From: Alphaproteobacteria bacterium
Lineage (GTDB): Bacteria; Pseudomonadota; Alphaproteobacteria; Rhizobiales; Aestuariivirgaceae
DNA: 58,664 nt
Direction: 5' to 3'
NCBI GenBank assembly: GCA_024640405.1
Contig: JAHEFB010000028.1
Span: forward strand, 1 to 58,664
A model generated the notes under the pieces. It was given only the letters and a program-made list of their open reading frames with translations, ran no database searches and was not told the origin of the DNA. This document shows, piece after piece, positions 9,363 through 18,149 of this stretch (its first letter is position 1; every line of letters begins with the position of its first letter). The position numbers and the translations under genes were made by a program.

Positions 9363-10181
9363 TTAGGGAACCGCCATCGTGACAAATGTTTTCGGGTAGG
9401 TAGCAAACTCCAGCTTGTCAGTGTTTTCGTTGCGGTGAATTGCAGTGATGATGCGGCCGCCGGCAGGAATGCGCGCAGCTTCAACAAATTCGCCTTGCTC
9501 AAAAACCATGAAGGCGACCTCATCATAGCCGGGTGTCGGGATTGCCAATGCCGTGCGTCCGTCCGTCAGTCTGACAATCTCGGTCAGGTCCTGAACCGGC
9601 GATCCGATGGCATGATTTGAGTAGCCCTGTATGCTGGCGATCCGGCGCAATTTTCCACCGGCATATTGCCAGGCCTGCAGGACCCGTCCCAGATGCGGCG
9701 TCCAGACCGCGGTAATCTCCAATTTGCCATCGCCGTCCAGGTCCGCAAATTCCGCCGGGTTCAGCCAGCGGTTCGACCGGCCGATATGTGGTGTCTTTGC
9801 CTTGAGCCGGACAGCATCGTCCACAATGCCGTAGATGGCCAGAGCAGCACCCTCGCTCACACTGCTGAGAACCACGACGATTTCATCGCGACCGTCCCCA
9901 TCCAGGTCAATCAACCGGGCCCGGCGGTCCTCGAATACAAAACCCTTCGGCAAAATGTGCTCGTAGAGCCGGCCATCGGCCAGTTTGACCCGCAATCCGC
10001 CAGCCTCGATGGCATCGCCCAGTATGGCGTGTGCATAGCGTTTTGTGGGGCGGGTCAACCAGGCTTGGGCAATATCGTTCGAACCCGTCGAAACGATGCC
10101 ATCCGGCAATCGTGTGCTATCCGAGGCTGATGCCTGATGGCACGCCAGCATCAAAGCAAGTGTCAGCCCAAACCACTTCAT
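9363..10181 (-). CDS. Secreted FG-GAP/VCBS repeat protein
   Basis: Protein of 272 residues beginning with a clear Sec signal peptide (hydrophobic stretch to about residue 18, likely cleavage after ASA). The mature part carries two DLDGDG calcium-loop motifs near residues 95 and 145, of the kind found in FG-GAP/VCBS beta-propellers, which bind proteins or sugars in the periplasm or outside. The start ATG overlaps the TGA of the upstream PLP enzyme gene as ATGA, so translation is coupled. No functional link between a periplasmic propeller and a cytosolic transsulfuration enzyme is obvious. Specific role unknown. Confidence 0.72.
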   Translation of the reverse strand: MKWFGLTLALMLACHQASASDSTRLPDGIVSTGSNDIAQAWLTRPTKRYAHAILGDAIEAGGLRVKLADGRLYEHILPKGFVFEDRRARLIDLDGDGRDEIVVVLSSVSEGAALAIYGIVDDAVRLKAKTPHIGRSNRWLNPAEFADLDGDGKLEITAVWTPHLGRVLQAWQYAGGKLRRIASIQGYSNHAIGSPVQDLTEIVRLTDGRTALAIPTPGYDEVAFMVFEQGEFVEAARIPAGGRIITAIHRNENTDKLEFATYPKTFVTMAVP

Positions 10182-11320
10182 GCGTTTGCAAGCGCCTGTT
10201 CCAGATCAGCGATCAGGTCATCCCTGCTCTCGATACCCACTGATATGCGGATCAGGTTGTCCGGTATCGGGCTGTCATCACCTTCAATAACCTTGCGATG
10301 CTCAGCAAGGCTTTCAACGCCACCAAGAGACGTCGCCGGCAGGAATACCTTAAGCGCCCTGATGACCCGGCCGGTCTCGGCCATGCCGCCTTTCACGCAA
10401 ATGGACATCATGCCGCCGAAACCGTCCATCTGGCGCCGGGCAATTTCATGGCCGGGATGCGATTGCAGGCCGGGATACAATACCTTTTCCACCCTGGGAT
10501 GATGCTCGAGATGCCGGGCAATCGCGAGCGCGGTTTCAGCCGCCTTGTTTACCCGCACAAACAAGGTGCGCATGCCGCGGATCAAAAGCCAGGATTCAAA
10601 TGGTGCGAGAACCGCGCCGGTGACATTGCGAACGGTCCGGGCCTCTGCCCAACGGGCATTGTCTTCGCGGGTTACCAGAACACCGCCCAGCACATCAGAA
10701 TGTCCGTTTAGATACTTGGTGATCGAATGGAATACAATGTCTGCGCCATGCTCGAAAGGCCGGGTGACAACCGGACTGGCTGCGGTTGAGTCAACTGCCA
10801 GCACGGCACCCGCGGCATGGGCAATGTCGGCGACTGCCTGTATATCGACTACATCCCACACAGGGTTAACAGGTGTCTCCATCCACACCAGTTCGGTTTT
10901 GCCCGGCACGATTGCCGCCTTGAGTGCGTCAAGATCAGTCGGGTCAACGTAGGTTGCGGTGATACGCTGCTTTTTCAGCATGTGGGTCATCAGGTCGCGT
11001 GTACCCCAGTACATGACCTCGGGCGCCACCACGTGGGCGCCCGGACCGAGTGTTTCAAACAGCGCCGCGATACCGGCCAGACCGGAGGCAAACAACATTG
11101 CATCGTGGCCCAGTTCCAGCCGGGCAATAATCTCTTCGGCCTGATCGATGGTCGGATTGCCATATCGCGAATACAGATGTTTGTGGCGCAGTTGATAATC
11201 TTCGTCCCGCGCAAAAGTAGTTGCCGTGTGCAGCGGCGGCACTATCGAGCCGGTGGCCTCGTCAACACTGTGCAGAGCATGGGCGACAAAGGTCTCCGGC
11301 GACCTTTCATCCTTAGACAT
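10178..11320 (-). CDS. metC: Cystathionine beta-lyase-type PLP enzyme (Cys/Met metabolism family)
   Basis: PLP enzyme of the trans-sulfuration family, about 380 residues. The PLP Lys is near residue 202 in HSITKYLNGHSD; YSRYGNPT, ASGLAGIAAL and METPVNP are family landmarks. The C-terminus with SLGGVESLAEH fits cystathionine beta-lyase or gamma-synthase. I prefer the ATG at 11320, eight bases inside the end of the SDR gene with GGTGG before it; a GTG at 11329 is an alternative. It sits in an SDR - PLP enzyme - propeller operon. The exact substrate cannot be read from sequence, so the symbol is provisional. Confidence 0.8.
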   Translation of the reverse strand: MSKDERSPETFVAHALHSVDEATGSIVPPLHTATTFARDEDYQLRHKHLYSRYGNPTIDQAEEIIARLELGHDAMLFASGLAGIAALFETLGPGAHVVAPEVMYWGTRDLMTHMLKKQRITATYVDPTDLDALKAAIVPGKTELVWMETPVNPVWDVVDIQAVADIAHAAGAVLAVDSTAASPVVTRPFEHGADIVFHSITKYLNGHSDVLGGVLVTREDNARWAEARTVRNVTGAVLAPFESWLLIRGMRTLFVRVNKAAETALAIARHLEHHPRVEKVLYPGLQSHPGHEIARRQMDGFGGMMSICVKGGMAETGRVIRALKVFLPATSLGGVESLAEHRKVIEGDDSPIPDNLIRISVGIESRDDLIADLEQALANA

Positions 11321-12074
11321 GCTGACCACCGTTCACGTGAATCTCGGCACCGGTGACATAGGACGACGCATCTGTACACAGGAAATAAATCGCCTTGGCC
11401 ACCTCTTCAGGCTGGCCCAATCGGCGCAACGGGATACTGGGGATGATTTTTTCTGTCCCGGGTGACAGGATCGAGGTTTCAATTTCCCCCGGTGAGATCG
11501 AGTTCACCCGGACACCGAGCGGGCCGAAGTCATTCGCCATTTCCCGTGTCAGAGATGCCAAAGCCGCCTTCGAAGTCGAATAGGCAGCACCGGCAAACGG
11601 ATGTACGGCGGTGCCGGCAATGGATGTCACATTGACGACTGATCCCTGCCCGGCCTTGAGTTCCTCAACCAGACCGCGCGCCAGCATGACAGGCGCGAAG
11701 AAGTTGACGTTGAACACGTGGCTCCAGTCATCTGCGCTGGTGTCAAACGTGTTCATGCGTCCGCCGCCATCGAGTTTGGGTGATATCGCTGCATTGTTGA
11801 CCAGCGCGTTCAGGCGGCTTCCCTGATCTTCGAGACGCTTCTGCATTTCGCCAACACCACGGCGCACGTCTTCTATATCCGACAGGTCGATCTGAATGTG
11901 ATCTTCAGGCCCCATTTCCCAGGGGCAGTTTTCAGGAAAAGGATGCCGCGAGCAGGTGATCACCCGCCAGCCGGCGGAAGAAAACCGCTTAACCGTGGCA
12001 TGACCGATGCCACGCGAAGCTCCGGTCAGGATCAGCGTCTTGCGATCAGCGTTGTTAATCTGGGCAGCGGGCAT
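11313..12074 (-). CDS. SDR-family NAD(P)-dependent oxidoreductase
   Basis: Short-chain dehydrogenase of about 253 residues. The nucleotide-binding motif TGASRGIGHA is near residue 17, NNAA follows at about 95, and the catalytic Ser and Y-x3-K are seen in VNVTSIAG and YSTSKAAL. The C-terminal part (GQPEEVAKAIYFLCTD, GAEIHVNGG) is the classical FabG-like type. Substrate unknown. GGAGG lies five bases before the ATG at 12074, which decides the start although the frame is open four codons upstream. Its last codons overlap the start of the PLP enzyme gene, indicating one operon. Confidence 0.88.
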   Translation of the reverse strand: MPAAQINNADRKTLILTGASRGIGHATVKRFSSAGWRVITCSRHPFPENCPWEMGPEDHIQIDLSDIEDVRRGVGEMQKRLEDQGSRLNALVNNAAISPKLDGGGRMNTFDTSADDWSHVFNVNFFAPVMLARGLVEELKAGQGSVVNVTSIAGTAVHPFAGAAYSTSKAALASLTREMANDFGPLGVRVNSISPGEIETSILSPGTEKIIPSIPLRRLGQPEEVAKAIYFLCTDASSYVTGAEIHVNGGQHV

Positions 12075-12132
12075 CATAGCCTCCATTGGCGTAGGTAATG
12101 ACCTTGTTCAGCGGTCTATACGGCAATCACAG

Positions 12133-12753
12133 TTATGGATAAAGCCGGGTCTTGTTCCAGGCATCGTCAAATCCGTCCCGACGGAACACAATGCGGTCAT
12201 GCAGGCGAAATGCGCCGTCCTTCCAGAATTCAATGTGGACCGGCTTGATGCGAAACCCCGACCAGTGCGGCGGCCGAGGCACCTCTCCGATGGCATACTT
12301 CGCGGCATATCTGGCGACGGCCTTTTCCAGCGCGAAGCGGCTTTCCAGCGGGCGCGACTGTTGGGAGGCCCACGCACCAATGCGACTGTCGCGTGGACGG
12401 GATTTGTAATAGGCGTCGGCCTCTTCATCGGAAACCACTTCAACCGGCCCCCTGATGCGGACTTGCCTGCGCAGGGATTTCCAGTGGAAACCCAAGGCGG
12501 CTTTCCGCGAAGCCAGAATTTCGGTGCCCTTCTGACTTTCAAAATTGGTGTAGAAGACAAACCCGCGCTCATCAAATCCTTTCAGCAGCGTCATGCGGAT
12601 ATTGGGCAGACCATCGGCGTCGACCGTGGCCACGCTCATGGCGGTCGGGTCATTGGGTTCAGAGCCCCTGGCTTCTTCCAGCCATTCGGCAAAAAGCCGC
12701 AACGGTTCAGTGCGGGTGGTGAAGTCGTTCGGGTCAGTCTCGGTTATGCTCAT
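12133..12753 (-). CDS. pdxH: Pyridoxamine 5'-phosphate oxidase
   Basis: FMN-dependent oxidase of 206 residues that forms pyridoxal 5'-phosphate from PNP or PMP. It contains the FMN/PLP-binding segments [16 protein letters not shown] and [11 protein letters not shown], the PPHWSGFRI strand, and the conserved C-terminus ending in RLYP. The ATG at 12753 is preceded by GAGGCAGGA; the TTG at 12768 is less likely. The gene diverges from fabI. It lies upstream of the SDR and PLP-enzyme genes on the same strand with a gap of about 60 bases, so cofactor supply and a PLP enzyme may be co-expressed. Confidence 0.95.
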   Translation of the reverse strand: MSITETDPNDFTTRTEPLRLFAEWLEEARGSEPNDPTAMSVATVDADGLPNIRMTLLKGFDERGFVFYTNFESQKGTEILASRKAALGFHWKSLRRQVRIRGPVEVVSDEEADAYYKSRPRDSRIGAWASQQSRPLESRFALEKAVARYAAKYAIGEVPRPPHWSGFRIKPVHIEFWKDGAFRLHDRIVFRRDGFDDAWNKTRLYP

Positions 12754-12917
12754 TCCTGCCTCGGGCAATTCGATGTTGTCTGGTCACCAATATGGTACGG
12801 CTTGGCCGGTTCAGCCAGTTCTTTTCCAACATGCACATTTGGCGGTGGACCAATTGAGGGTTTTCGTGCAAATACAGGTGACTTTCTAATGGTTTCGAAC
12901 AGCAAAGGGTGTTGTCC

Positions 12918-13739
12918 ATGACCCAGGCGGGATCAATCATGGCCGGCAAGCGCGGGCTTGTGATGGGGGTTGCCAACAATCGCTCCATCGCGTGGGGCAT
13001 TGCGAAGGCGGCACACAGTCACGGCGCACAACTGGCATTCACCTATCAGGGCGATGCGCTTGGAAAGCGCGTCAAACCACTGGCCGCAGAGCTTGGATCC
13101 GACCTGGTACTGCCCTGCGATGTGACAGATACCGCATCCATGGATGCGGTCTTCACCGAACTTGAGAAACGCTGGGGCAAGCTCGACTTCGTGGTGCATG
13201 CGATTGCCTTTGCAGACAAGGACGAACTGACCGGACGATATGTCGACACAACTGAAGCGAACTTCAACAAGTCGCTGAATATCTCGTGTTATTCGTTTAC
13301 GGCGATTGCGCAACGGGCTGAAAAATTGATGACGGATGGCGGTTCGCTGCTGACCCTGACCTATTACGGCGCTGAGAAATGGATGCCGCATTACAATGTC
13401 ATGGGTGTCGCAAAGGCCGCGCTTGAGGCCTCCGTACGCTATCTTGCAGCAGATCTTGGGGAAAAGAACATTCGCGTCAACGCCATATCTGCCGGTCCAA
13501 TCAAGACACTTGCGGCATCCGGCATTGGCGATTTCCGCTACATTCTCAAGTGGAACGAGAATAACTCCCCCATGCGCCGCACGGTTACAATTGACGAGGT
13601 TGGGCAATCCGGCGCCTATCTGCTGTCAGACATGAGTCGCGGAGTCACAGGTGAAGTTCACCACGTCGATTCCGGCTATCACGTGGTCGGCATGAAAAAC
13701 CCTTACGCTCCCGACATGAGCCTTGAGCAGAGTGACTAG
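12918..13739 (+). CDS. fabI: Enoyl-[acyl-carrier-protein] reductase (NADH)
   Basis: FabI-type enoyl-ACP reductase of 273 residues, the last step of each fatty acid elongation cycle. The nucleotide-binding segment GVANNRSIAWGIA is near residue 17. The catalytic Tyr/Lys pair with FabI spacing (Y-x6-K) is at about Y159 and K166 in YNVMGVAK, and SAGPIKTLAASGI follows. The ATG at 12918 has AAAGGG eight bases upstream; a GTG at 12909 is also in frame. The end overlaps the start of a histidine phosphatase gene. Confidence 0.95.
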   Translation: MTQAGSIMAGKRGLVMGVANNRSIAWGIAKAAHSHGAQLAFTYQGDALGKRVKPLAAELGSDLVLPCDVTDTASMDAVFTELEKRWGKLDFVVHAIAFADKDELTGRYVDTTEANFNKSLNISCYSFTAIAQRAEKLMTDGGSLLTLTYYGAEKWMPHYNVMGVAKAALEASVRYLAADLGEKNIRVNAISAGPIKTLAASGIGDFRYILKWNENNSPMRRTVTIDEVGQSGAYLLSDMSRGVTGEVHHVDSGYHVVGMKNPYAPDMSLEQSD

Positions 13740-14367
13740 GGTCAGGGCCCTGCCCGAATTGTGGTTCATCCGGCACGGTGAAACCGACTGGAACCGGCAA
13801 AGACGAATACAGGGGCAGACAGATATTCCCCTCAACCAGACCGGCCATGCGCAGGCCGCCGCGATCGCTCGAACGCTGTCCAGCCTGCATGATTGCCTTG
13901 ATGGTTTCGACCTGCAGGTCAGTCCGCTGCAACGTCCCCGCCAGACCATGCAATACATTATCGACAGTTTTGGTCTCGGCTGGGCCGACATCACAATTGA
14001 CGACAGGCTGACTGAACTGAATTTCGGCGACCTGGAAGGCGCCACGTGGCCCGAGCTCAATGCCAGGGGACTTGATCCTGAAAGGGACCCTGAAAGTTAC
14101 CACGCATTCAGGCCGCAGGGCGGTGAAAGCTACGCTGATGCCACGGTGCGGGTAGGTGACTGGCTGCAAAGTCTGACACGGCCCACAATCGCCGTCGCCC
14201 ATGGCGGCATCAGCCGCATTGTGCGCGGGATCGCCATGGACCTGAGCGTTGCGGAGATACCGGGATTGCGCAATCCGCAATGGAAATTTTACCGCCTGAA
14301 GAAGGGTGAAATTGAGTGGTTTCGCGCACAACCGGCCAAAGAAAAAGGAGGCAAAAGCCTCCTTTAA
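13732..14367 (+). CDS. Histidine phosphatase family protein (phosphoglycerate mutase-like)
   Basis: Protein of about 211 residues with the RHG signature in WFIRHGETDWN near its start, RPRQTMQYI (second phosphate-binding Arg), a catalytic Glu region in LTELNFGDLEG, and VAHGGISR near residue 155. Family members are phosphoglycerate mutases or phosphatases of small phospho-metabolites; the substrate is unknown. The reading frame begins inside fabI: a GTG at 13732 or TTG at 13723, neither with a strong ribosome-binding site, which suggests translational coupling to fabI. The final codons form part of a strong hairpin that serves as a terminator for the opposite strand. Confidence 0.85.
   Translation: MTRVRALPELWFIRHGETDWNRQRRIQGQTDIPLNQTGHAQAAAIARTLSSLHDCLDGFDLQVSPLQRPRQTMQYIIDSFGLGWADITIDDRLTELNFGDLEGATWPELNARGLDPERDPESYHAFRPQGGESYADATVRVGDWLQSLTRPTIAVAHGGISRIVRGIAMDLSVAEIPGLRNPQWKFYRLKKGEIEWFRAQPAKEKGGKSLL
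14336..14365 (-). terminator. Rho-independent terminator for the outer-membrane protein gene
   Basis: A perfect 9-bp stem (AAAGGAGGC/GCCTCCTTT) with a four-base loop at 14344-14365. Read on the minus strand it continues into a T-rich run (CCTTTTTCTTT), the classic intrinsic terminator, 62 bases after the stop of the beta-barrel gene. On the plus strand the same DNA encodes the last codons of the histidine phosphatase. There the trailing T-run is only three bases, so it would be a weaker terminator in that direction. Confidence 0.75.
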
Positions 14368-14426
14368 AGTTCATGAAACGCGTTTTAAGTCGATCAGTCA
14401 CATGAAACTGATCAATTGCAGATCGT

Positions 14427-15830
14427 CTAGTTCAGGATCGGCAGCTTGTAGGAAACAACCGCTCTGATGGTTTGCAAGGATGGATCGTTGTTCAATTCAA
14501 ACGGAGGCCCCGGGAAATCTCCTAAACCTGGAAGGTTGCCTTCAAACACATTCAATGTTTCGTAGTTGGTGTAACGATATTCCAGCTTGCCGGTTACGTT
14601 TTCCAACAGAACGGTTTCGATACCGGCGCCAACCGTCAGACCGTCGGCATCAAAATCATTAACAACTTCAGTGGCGATATTTTCTCCAAGGAATTGCAGA
14701 TCCTGTTCGAAATCAGTCCAGGTCCAGCCGATCAGGCCGTAGACCAGCGTTTCGGGACTGGGAAGATAACCAATCCGGCCGGCAACCGTATAATTGTCCG
14801 ACGCTTCCAGCTTGTAACCGGTGAATCCGGGCTCGTTCAGGTCAAGTTCAGCAACCGTGTTGATGGAACTGTGCGTGTAATCAAACTGAATGCCGGCCAC
14901 GAAGTTGTTGGCGAACTGATAGTCAAATCCGATTTCAGCGGTAAACAGGCCGCCCTCTCCGGTAAACCCGCTGAGGCTTGCCACGGTGTCGCCTGCTATA
15001 TCGAAGCTAAGATCATGATTGATGTGTCCGTAGCCGCCACCGGCACCGACCCGCAGGCCAGTCCAGTTTGCAACTTCCGCTACACTCAGGTCAGCAGCGG
15101 GTTCGACATAGCCGCCCGGATTGCCGAACCTGTAGGAAACCACAGCCCGCACAGTTTGCAGGGAACTGTCATTGTAGAGCTCGAGGAATACAGGTCCTAT
15201 CGGGCCTTCGGCGAGCGTGTTGTCGTCGTAGTCGACGTAGCGATACTCCAGTTTACCGGTAATGTTCGGTGTGAACCGGGTCTCGATGCCAGCGCCAACC
15301 GTCAGACCATCGAGGTCAAAATCATAGTCTGGACCACCATCCGAAAAATCACCTTCAAACTCGGTCCATGTCCAGCCGACCAGACCATAAATCAGTGTGT
15401 CGGGGCTGCTTATCCAGCCCAGGCGACCCAGAACCGAGAAGCTGTGAGCTGCATCCAGATCAAAGCCGAAATCCCCAAAATCAAGTTCTGTTCCGATACC
15501 GGAATACGTGTAATCGCCGAGAACGCCGACCACGAAATTGTTGGCAAACTGGAAATCAAAACCACCCTCAACAGTAAACAGGCCGCCTTCGCCGCCCAGG
15601 CCGTCCAGACTCAACGCATCGTCAAAACTGGGGCCGAGAAAAACGTCTGCATTCACCGCCAAGCGATGGTTCACACCACCGTAACCGCCACCGACACCGA
15701 CATGCCACCCGGTCCAGTCACCGGCAGCCATCACAGGTGCCGGCTCCGGCAGATCAGCCGCGATAGCGGTTCCGGTCAAAGCCGTTGTCGCAATAAGTGC
15801 ACCAAGAATTTTTTTTGAAATTTTGCCCAT
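14427..15830 (-). CDS. Outer-membrane protein with two tandem Omp25/31-like beta-barrels
   Basis: Protein of about 467 residues with a Sec signal peptide ending near ALTGTAIAADLPEP. It contains two homologous halves of about 210 residues each. Both start with WTG(W/L)xVGxGGGYG, continue with GGLFT-E-GFD-QFANNF, LIYGLxGWTWTxFE and DADGLTVGAGIET, and end in LQTxRAVVSY. Single copies of this domain form eight-stranded barrels in Omp25/Omp31-type proteins of Hyphomicrobiales, so this protein may form two barrels or one sixteen-stranded barrel. The first half ends in SYRFGN and the second in SYKLPILN, without the usual terminal Phe. I chose the ATG at 15830 because the signal peptide starts there with GAGG upstream. 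It has its own promoter candidate and terminator. Confidence 0.88.
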   Translation of the reverse strand: MGKISKKILGALIATTALTGTAIAADLPEPAPVMAAGDWTGWHVGVGGGYGGVNHRLAVNADVFLGPSFDDALSLDGLGGEGGLFTVEGGFDFQFANNFVVGVLGDYTYSGIGTELDFGDFGFDLDAAHSFSVLGRLGWISSPDTLIYGLVGWTWTEFEGDFSDGGPDYDFDLDGLTVGAGIETRFTPNITGKLEYRYVDYDDNTLAEGPIGPVFLELYNDSSLQTVRAVVSYRFGNPGGYVEPAADLSVAEVANWTGLRVGAGGGYGHINHDLSFDIAGDTVASLSGFTGEGGLFTAEIGFDYQFANNFVAGIQFDYTHSSINTVAELDLNEPGFTGYKLEASDNYTVAGRIGYLPSPETLVYGLIGWTWTDFEQDLQFLGENIATEVVNDFDADGLTVGAGIETVLLENVTGKLEYRYTNYETLNVFEGNLPGLGDFPGPPFELNNDPSLQTIRAVVSYKLPILN

Positions 15831-15871
15831 CCGGCCTGATCCTCTAACGCCCTGTGCAAACAATTAGCACC

Positions 15872-15901
15872 AATGTATTTTTTTCGGTGACTAGGGGTCA
15901 A
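15872..15901 (-). promoter_or_regulatory. Candidate sigma-70-type promoter for the beta-barrel gene
   Basis: On the minus strand TTGACC is followed after 18 bases by TACATT, about 40 bases before the start codon of the outer-membrane protein. This is a close match to the housekeeping promoter pattern. It is inferred from sequence only. Confidence 0.4.
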
Positions 15902-16340
15902 GCGACGAGTGGCCAAACAGTGTCGATTTTCGGAAAGTGTGACTTATTTACAACACTTGTCCGCCAAATCGTCCTTATAATGCATGATTTCTTCCTTTCG
16001 CGGCCTCAAAACAGCTGAGTAGAACTGATTCATGGTTATCAAATGATAAATTTTCGGAGCCACAATTGAACGTTCGTTGATGAACCGGAGCACAAACAGA
16101 GCCATTTTGGCCTTTGATTCTGTCGCGAGGTAGTCAGCAAGTGCTTCGCAGGCGGTGGATTCGTTGCCTTTTCAGGCATTGTCCCGCCACCCATTACAAA
16201 TACGCCGTTTGACGGGATGGACAGTCGAATTGGGTTCCCGGTCCATGAAACATGCCGGGATTAGCCAATCCAGTCCATTCAGTTTGACGAAGGCCTGCGT
16301 GACGCATAAGACTTGGCAGCTAACAGGGATTTCGCTTGCC
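15902..16340. other. Intergenic region between the divergent barrel gene and aroC
   Basis: No convincing gene in about 440 bases. The aroC reading frame is open back to 16155, but those codons do not resemble chorismate synthase. A TATAAT at 15976 on the plus strand has no well spaced -35 box. The region presumably holds the aroC promoter. Confidence 0.5.
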
Positions 16341-17426
16341 ATGTCACACAATTCATTCGGTCATCTGTTCCGCATTACCACGTTCGGTGAATCGCACGGA
16401 CTGGCGCTCGGCTGTGTCATCGACGGCTGCCCGCCCGGCCTGGAAATTACCGAAACGGAAATTCAGTCGTTTCTCGACAAACGCAAACCCGGTACGTCGC
16501 GCTTTACCACTCAGCGCCGGGAACCCGACCAGGTGAAAATTCTTTCAGGTGTGTTTGAGGATGATCGCACACAAGGACAGGTCACCACCGGCACGCCGAT
16601 TGCGCTGATGATTGAAAATGTCGATCAGAGGTCGAAGGATTATTCGCAAATAAGGGACAAGTTCCGGCCCGGCCATGCCGACTTCACCTACCTGGAAAAA
16701 TATGGCGTACGGGATTATCGCGGTGGAGGAAGGTCATCGGCGCGTGAAACGGCTGCCCGCGTGGCAGCAGGCGCCATTGCCCGCAAGGTGATCCCGATGG
16801 TTGAAGTTCGTGCGGCGCTGGTGCAAATGGGCCCGCACAGGATTGACCGTGAAAGGTGGGACTGGGATCAGGTCGATAAGAACCCGTTCTTCTGCCCGGA
16901 TGCGCAAGCCGCCGGTGAATGGGAGGCTTACCTGGACGGCATACGCAAGGCCGGTTCTTCATGTGGTGCGGTCATCGAAGTTGTTGCATCCGGCGTGCCT
17001 GCCGGCTGGGGTGCGCCCGTCTACGGCAAGCTCGATCAGGACCTGGCATCGGGCTTGATGAGTATCAATGCGGTAAAAGGGGTCGAGATCGGCAATGGCT
17101 TTGAAGCAGCCGCGATTACCGGCGAGGAAAACGCCGATGAAATCCGCATGAAGGGCAACAAACCCGAGTTCTTGTCCAATAATGCCGGCGGCGTGCTCGG
17201 CGGCATATCAAGTGGTCAGGATGTTGTGTGCCGCTTTGCCGTCAAGCCCACGTCGTCCATTCTCACGCCACGCAAAACCGTGACCACTGCAGGAGAGGAA
17301 ACCGACATCGTCACCAAGGGCCGGCATGATCCTTGCGTCGGCATTCGTGCAGTTCCGGTGGGAGAAGCCATGATGGCAATCGTTTTGGCCGATCACTACC
17401 TGCGTCATCGCGGGCAGAATGGATAG
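16341..17426 (+). CDS. aroC: Chorismate synthase
   Basis: FMN-dependent enzyme of 361 residues catalysing the last step of the shikimate pathway, EPSP to chorismate. It has the signature segments [10 protein letters not shown] at the start, CRGR-type positions replaced by [20 protein letters not shown] near residue 130, and GMSRGG-type C-terminal segments including [14 protein letters not shown]. The ATG at 16341 begins exactly where family members begin ([11 protein letters not shown]). A haloacid dehalogenase gene follows after six bases. Confidence 0.96.
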   Translation: MSHNSFGHLFRITTFGESHGLALGCVIDGCPPGLEITETEIQSFLDKRKPGTSRFTTQRREPDQVKILSGVFEDDRTQGQVTTGTPIALMIENVDQRSKDYSQIRDKFRPGHADFTYLEKYGVRDYRGGGRSSARETAARVAAGAIARKVIPMVEVRAALVQMGPHRIDRERWDWDQVDKNPFFCPDAQAAGEWEAYLDGIRKAGSSCGAVIEVVASGVPAGWGAPVYGKLDQDLASGLMSINAVKGVEIGNGFEAAAITGEENADEIRMKGNKPEFLSNNAGGVLGGISSGQDVVCRFAVKPTSSILTPRKTVTTAGEETDIVTKGRHDPCVGIRAVPVGEAMMAIVLADHYLRHRGQNG

Positions 17427-17432
17427 TCTGTG

Positions 17433-18149
17433 ATGACCGAAGGATACCAGATCAAGGCGTTGCTATTTGACGTGTTTGGCACTGTCGTTGACTGGCGCTC
17501 CGGTATTATTCGTGAACTTTCAGACTGGGGACGCGACAGTCATGTGGTTGCCGACTGGCCGGCCATTGCCGATGGCTGGCGCGGGCTCTATCAACCGGCA
17601 ATGGAGCGCATACGCGCCGGCAATCGCGGCTTTGTCCGTCTGGATATTCTGCACGAGGAAAACCTGTGCGACATCTTTGTTCAACATGGCCTTAATGCAC
17701 CGACCGGAGACGATCTGCATCGACTGGTGACCGCGTGGCACCGGCTTGATCCATGGCCTGACGTTGTATCCGGCCTGACGCGCCTGAAGGACAAGTTCAT
17801 CATTGCACCGTGTTCGAATGGCAATATCGCGCTGATGACCAATATGGCGAAGCGGGCCGATCTGCCCTGGGACGTGGTGCTTGGCGCAGAGGTTGCGCAA
17901 GCCTACAAGCCGCATCCGCAAGCCTATCTGGGTTCAGCCGACGCGCTGGGCCTGAAACCGGAGGAATGCATGATGGTTGCAGCCCATCTGGACGATCTGG
18001 ATGCTGCCGCTGAACTCGGGTTTGCCACCGCCTATGTACCCAGGCCCGATGAACAAGGCAAAGGAGCCGGTGCCGCAACTGCTGCAAAGGGTTCCGTGGA
18101 TCATGTTGCAGATGACTTCAACAAGCTGGCAGACGAAATGGGCTGTTAG
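17433..18149 (+). CDS. Haloacid dehalogenase, type II (HAD superfamily)
   Basis: HAD hydrolase of 238 residues. The nucleophilic Asp is residue 13 in LLFDVFGTVVDW, the Ser/Asn of motif II is in APCSNGN near residue 127, the Lys in YKPHPQAY near residue 156, and the acidic motif in AAHLDDLDAA. The wording VFGTVVDW and the helical cap match L-2-haloacid dehalogenases, which replace the halogen of 2-haloacids by OH, although many relatives act on other small substrates. It follows aroC closely and may be co-transcribed. Its TAG stop overlaps the stop of the converging methyltransferase in a shared TTAG. Confidence 0.85.
   Translation: MTEGYQIKALLFDVFGTVVDWRSGIIRELSDWGRDSHVVADWPAIADGWRGLYQPAMERIRAGNRGFVRLDILHEENLCDIFVQHGLNAPTGDDLHRLVTAWHRLDPWPDVVSGLTRLKDKFIIAPCSNGNIALMTNMAKRADLPWDVVLGAEVAQAYKPHPQAYLGSADALGLKPEECMMVAAHLDDLDAAAELGFATAYVPRPDEQGKGAGAATAAKGSVDHVADDFNKLADEMGC

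Noticed and set aside
15976..15981. TATAAT as an aroC promoter
   Set aside because: The nearest TTGTCC is only 13 bases upstream, too close for a normal promoter, and the distance to aroC is over 350 bases.
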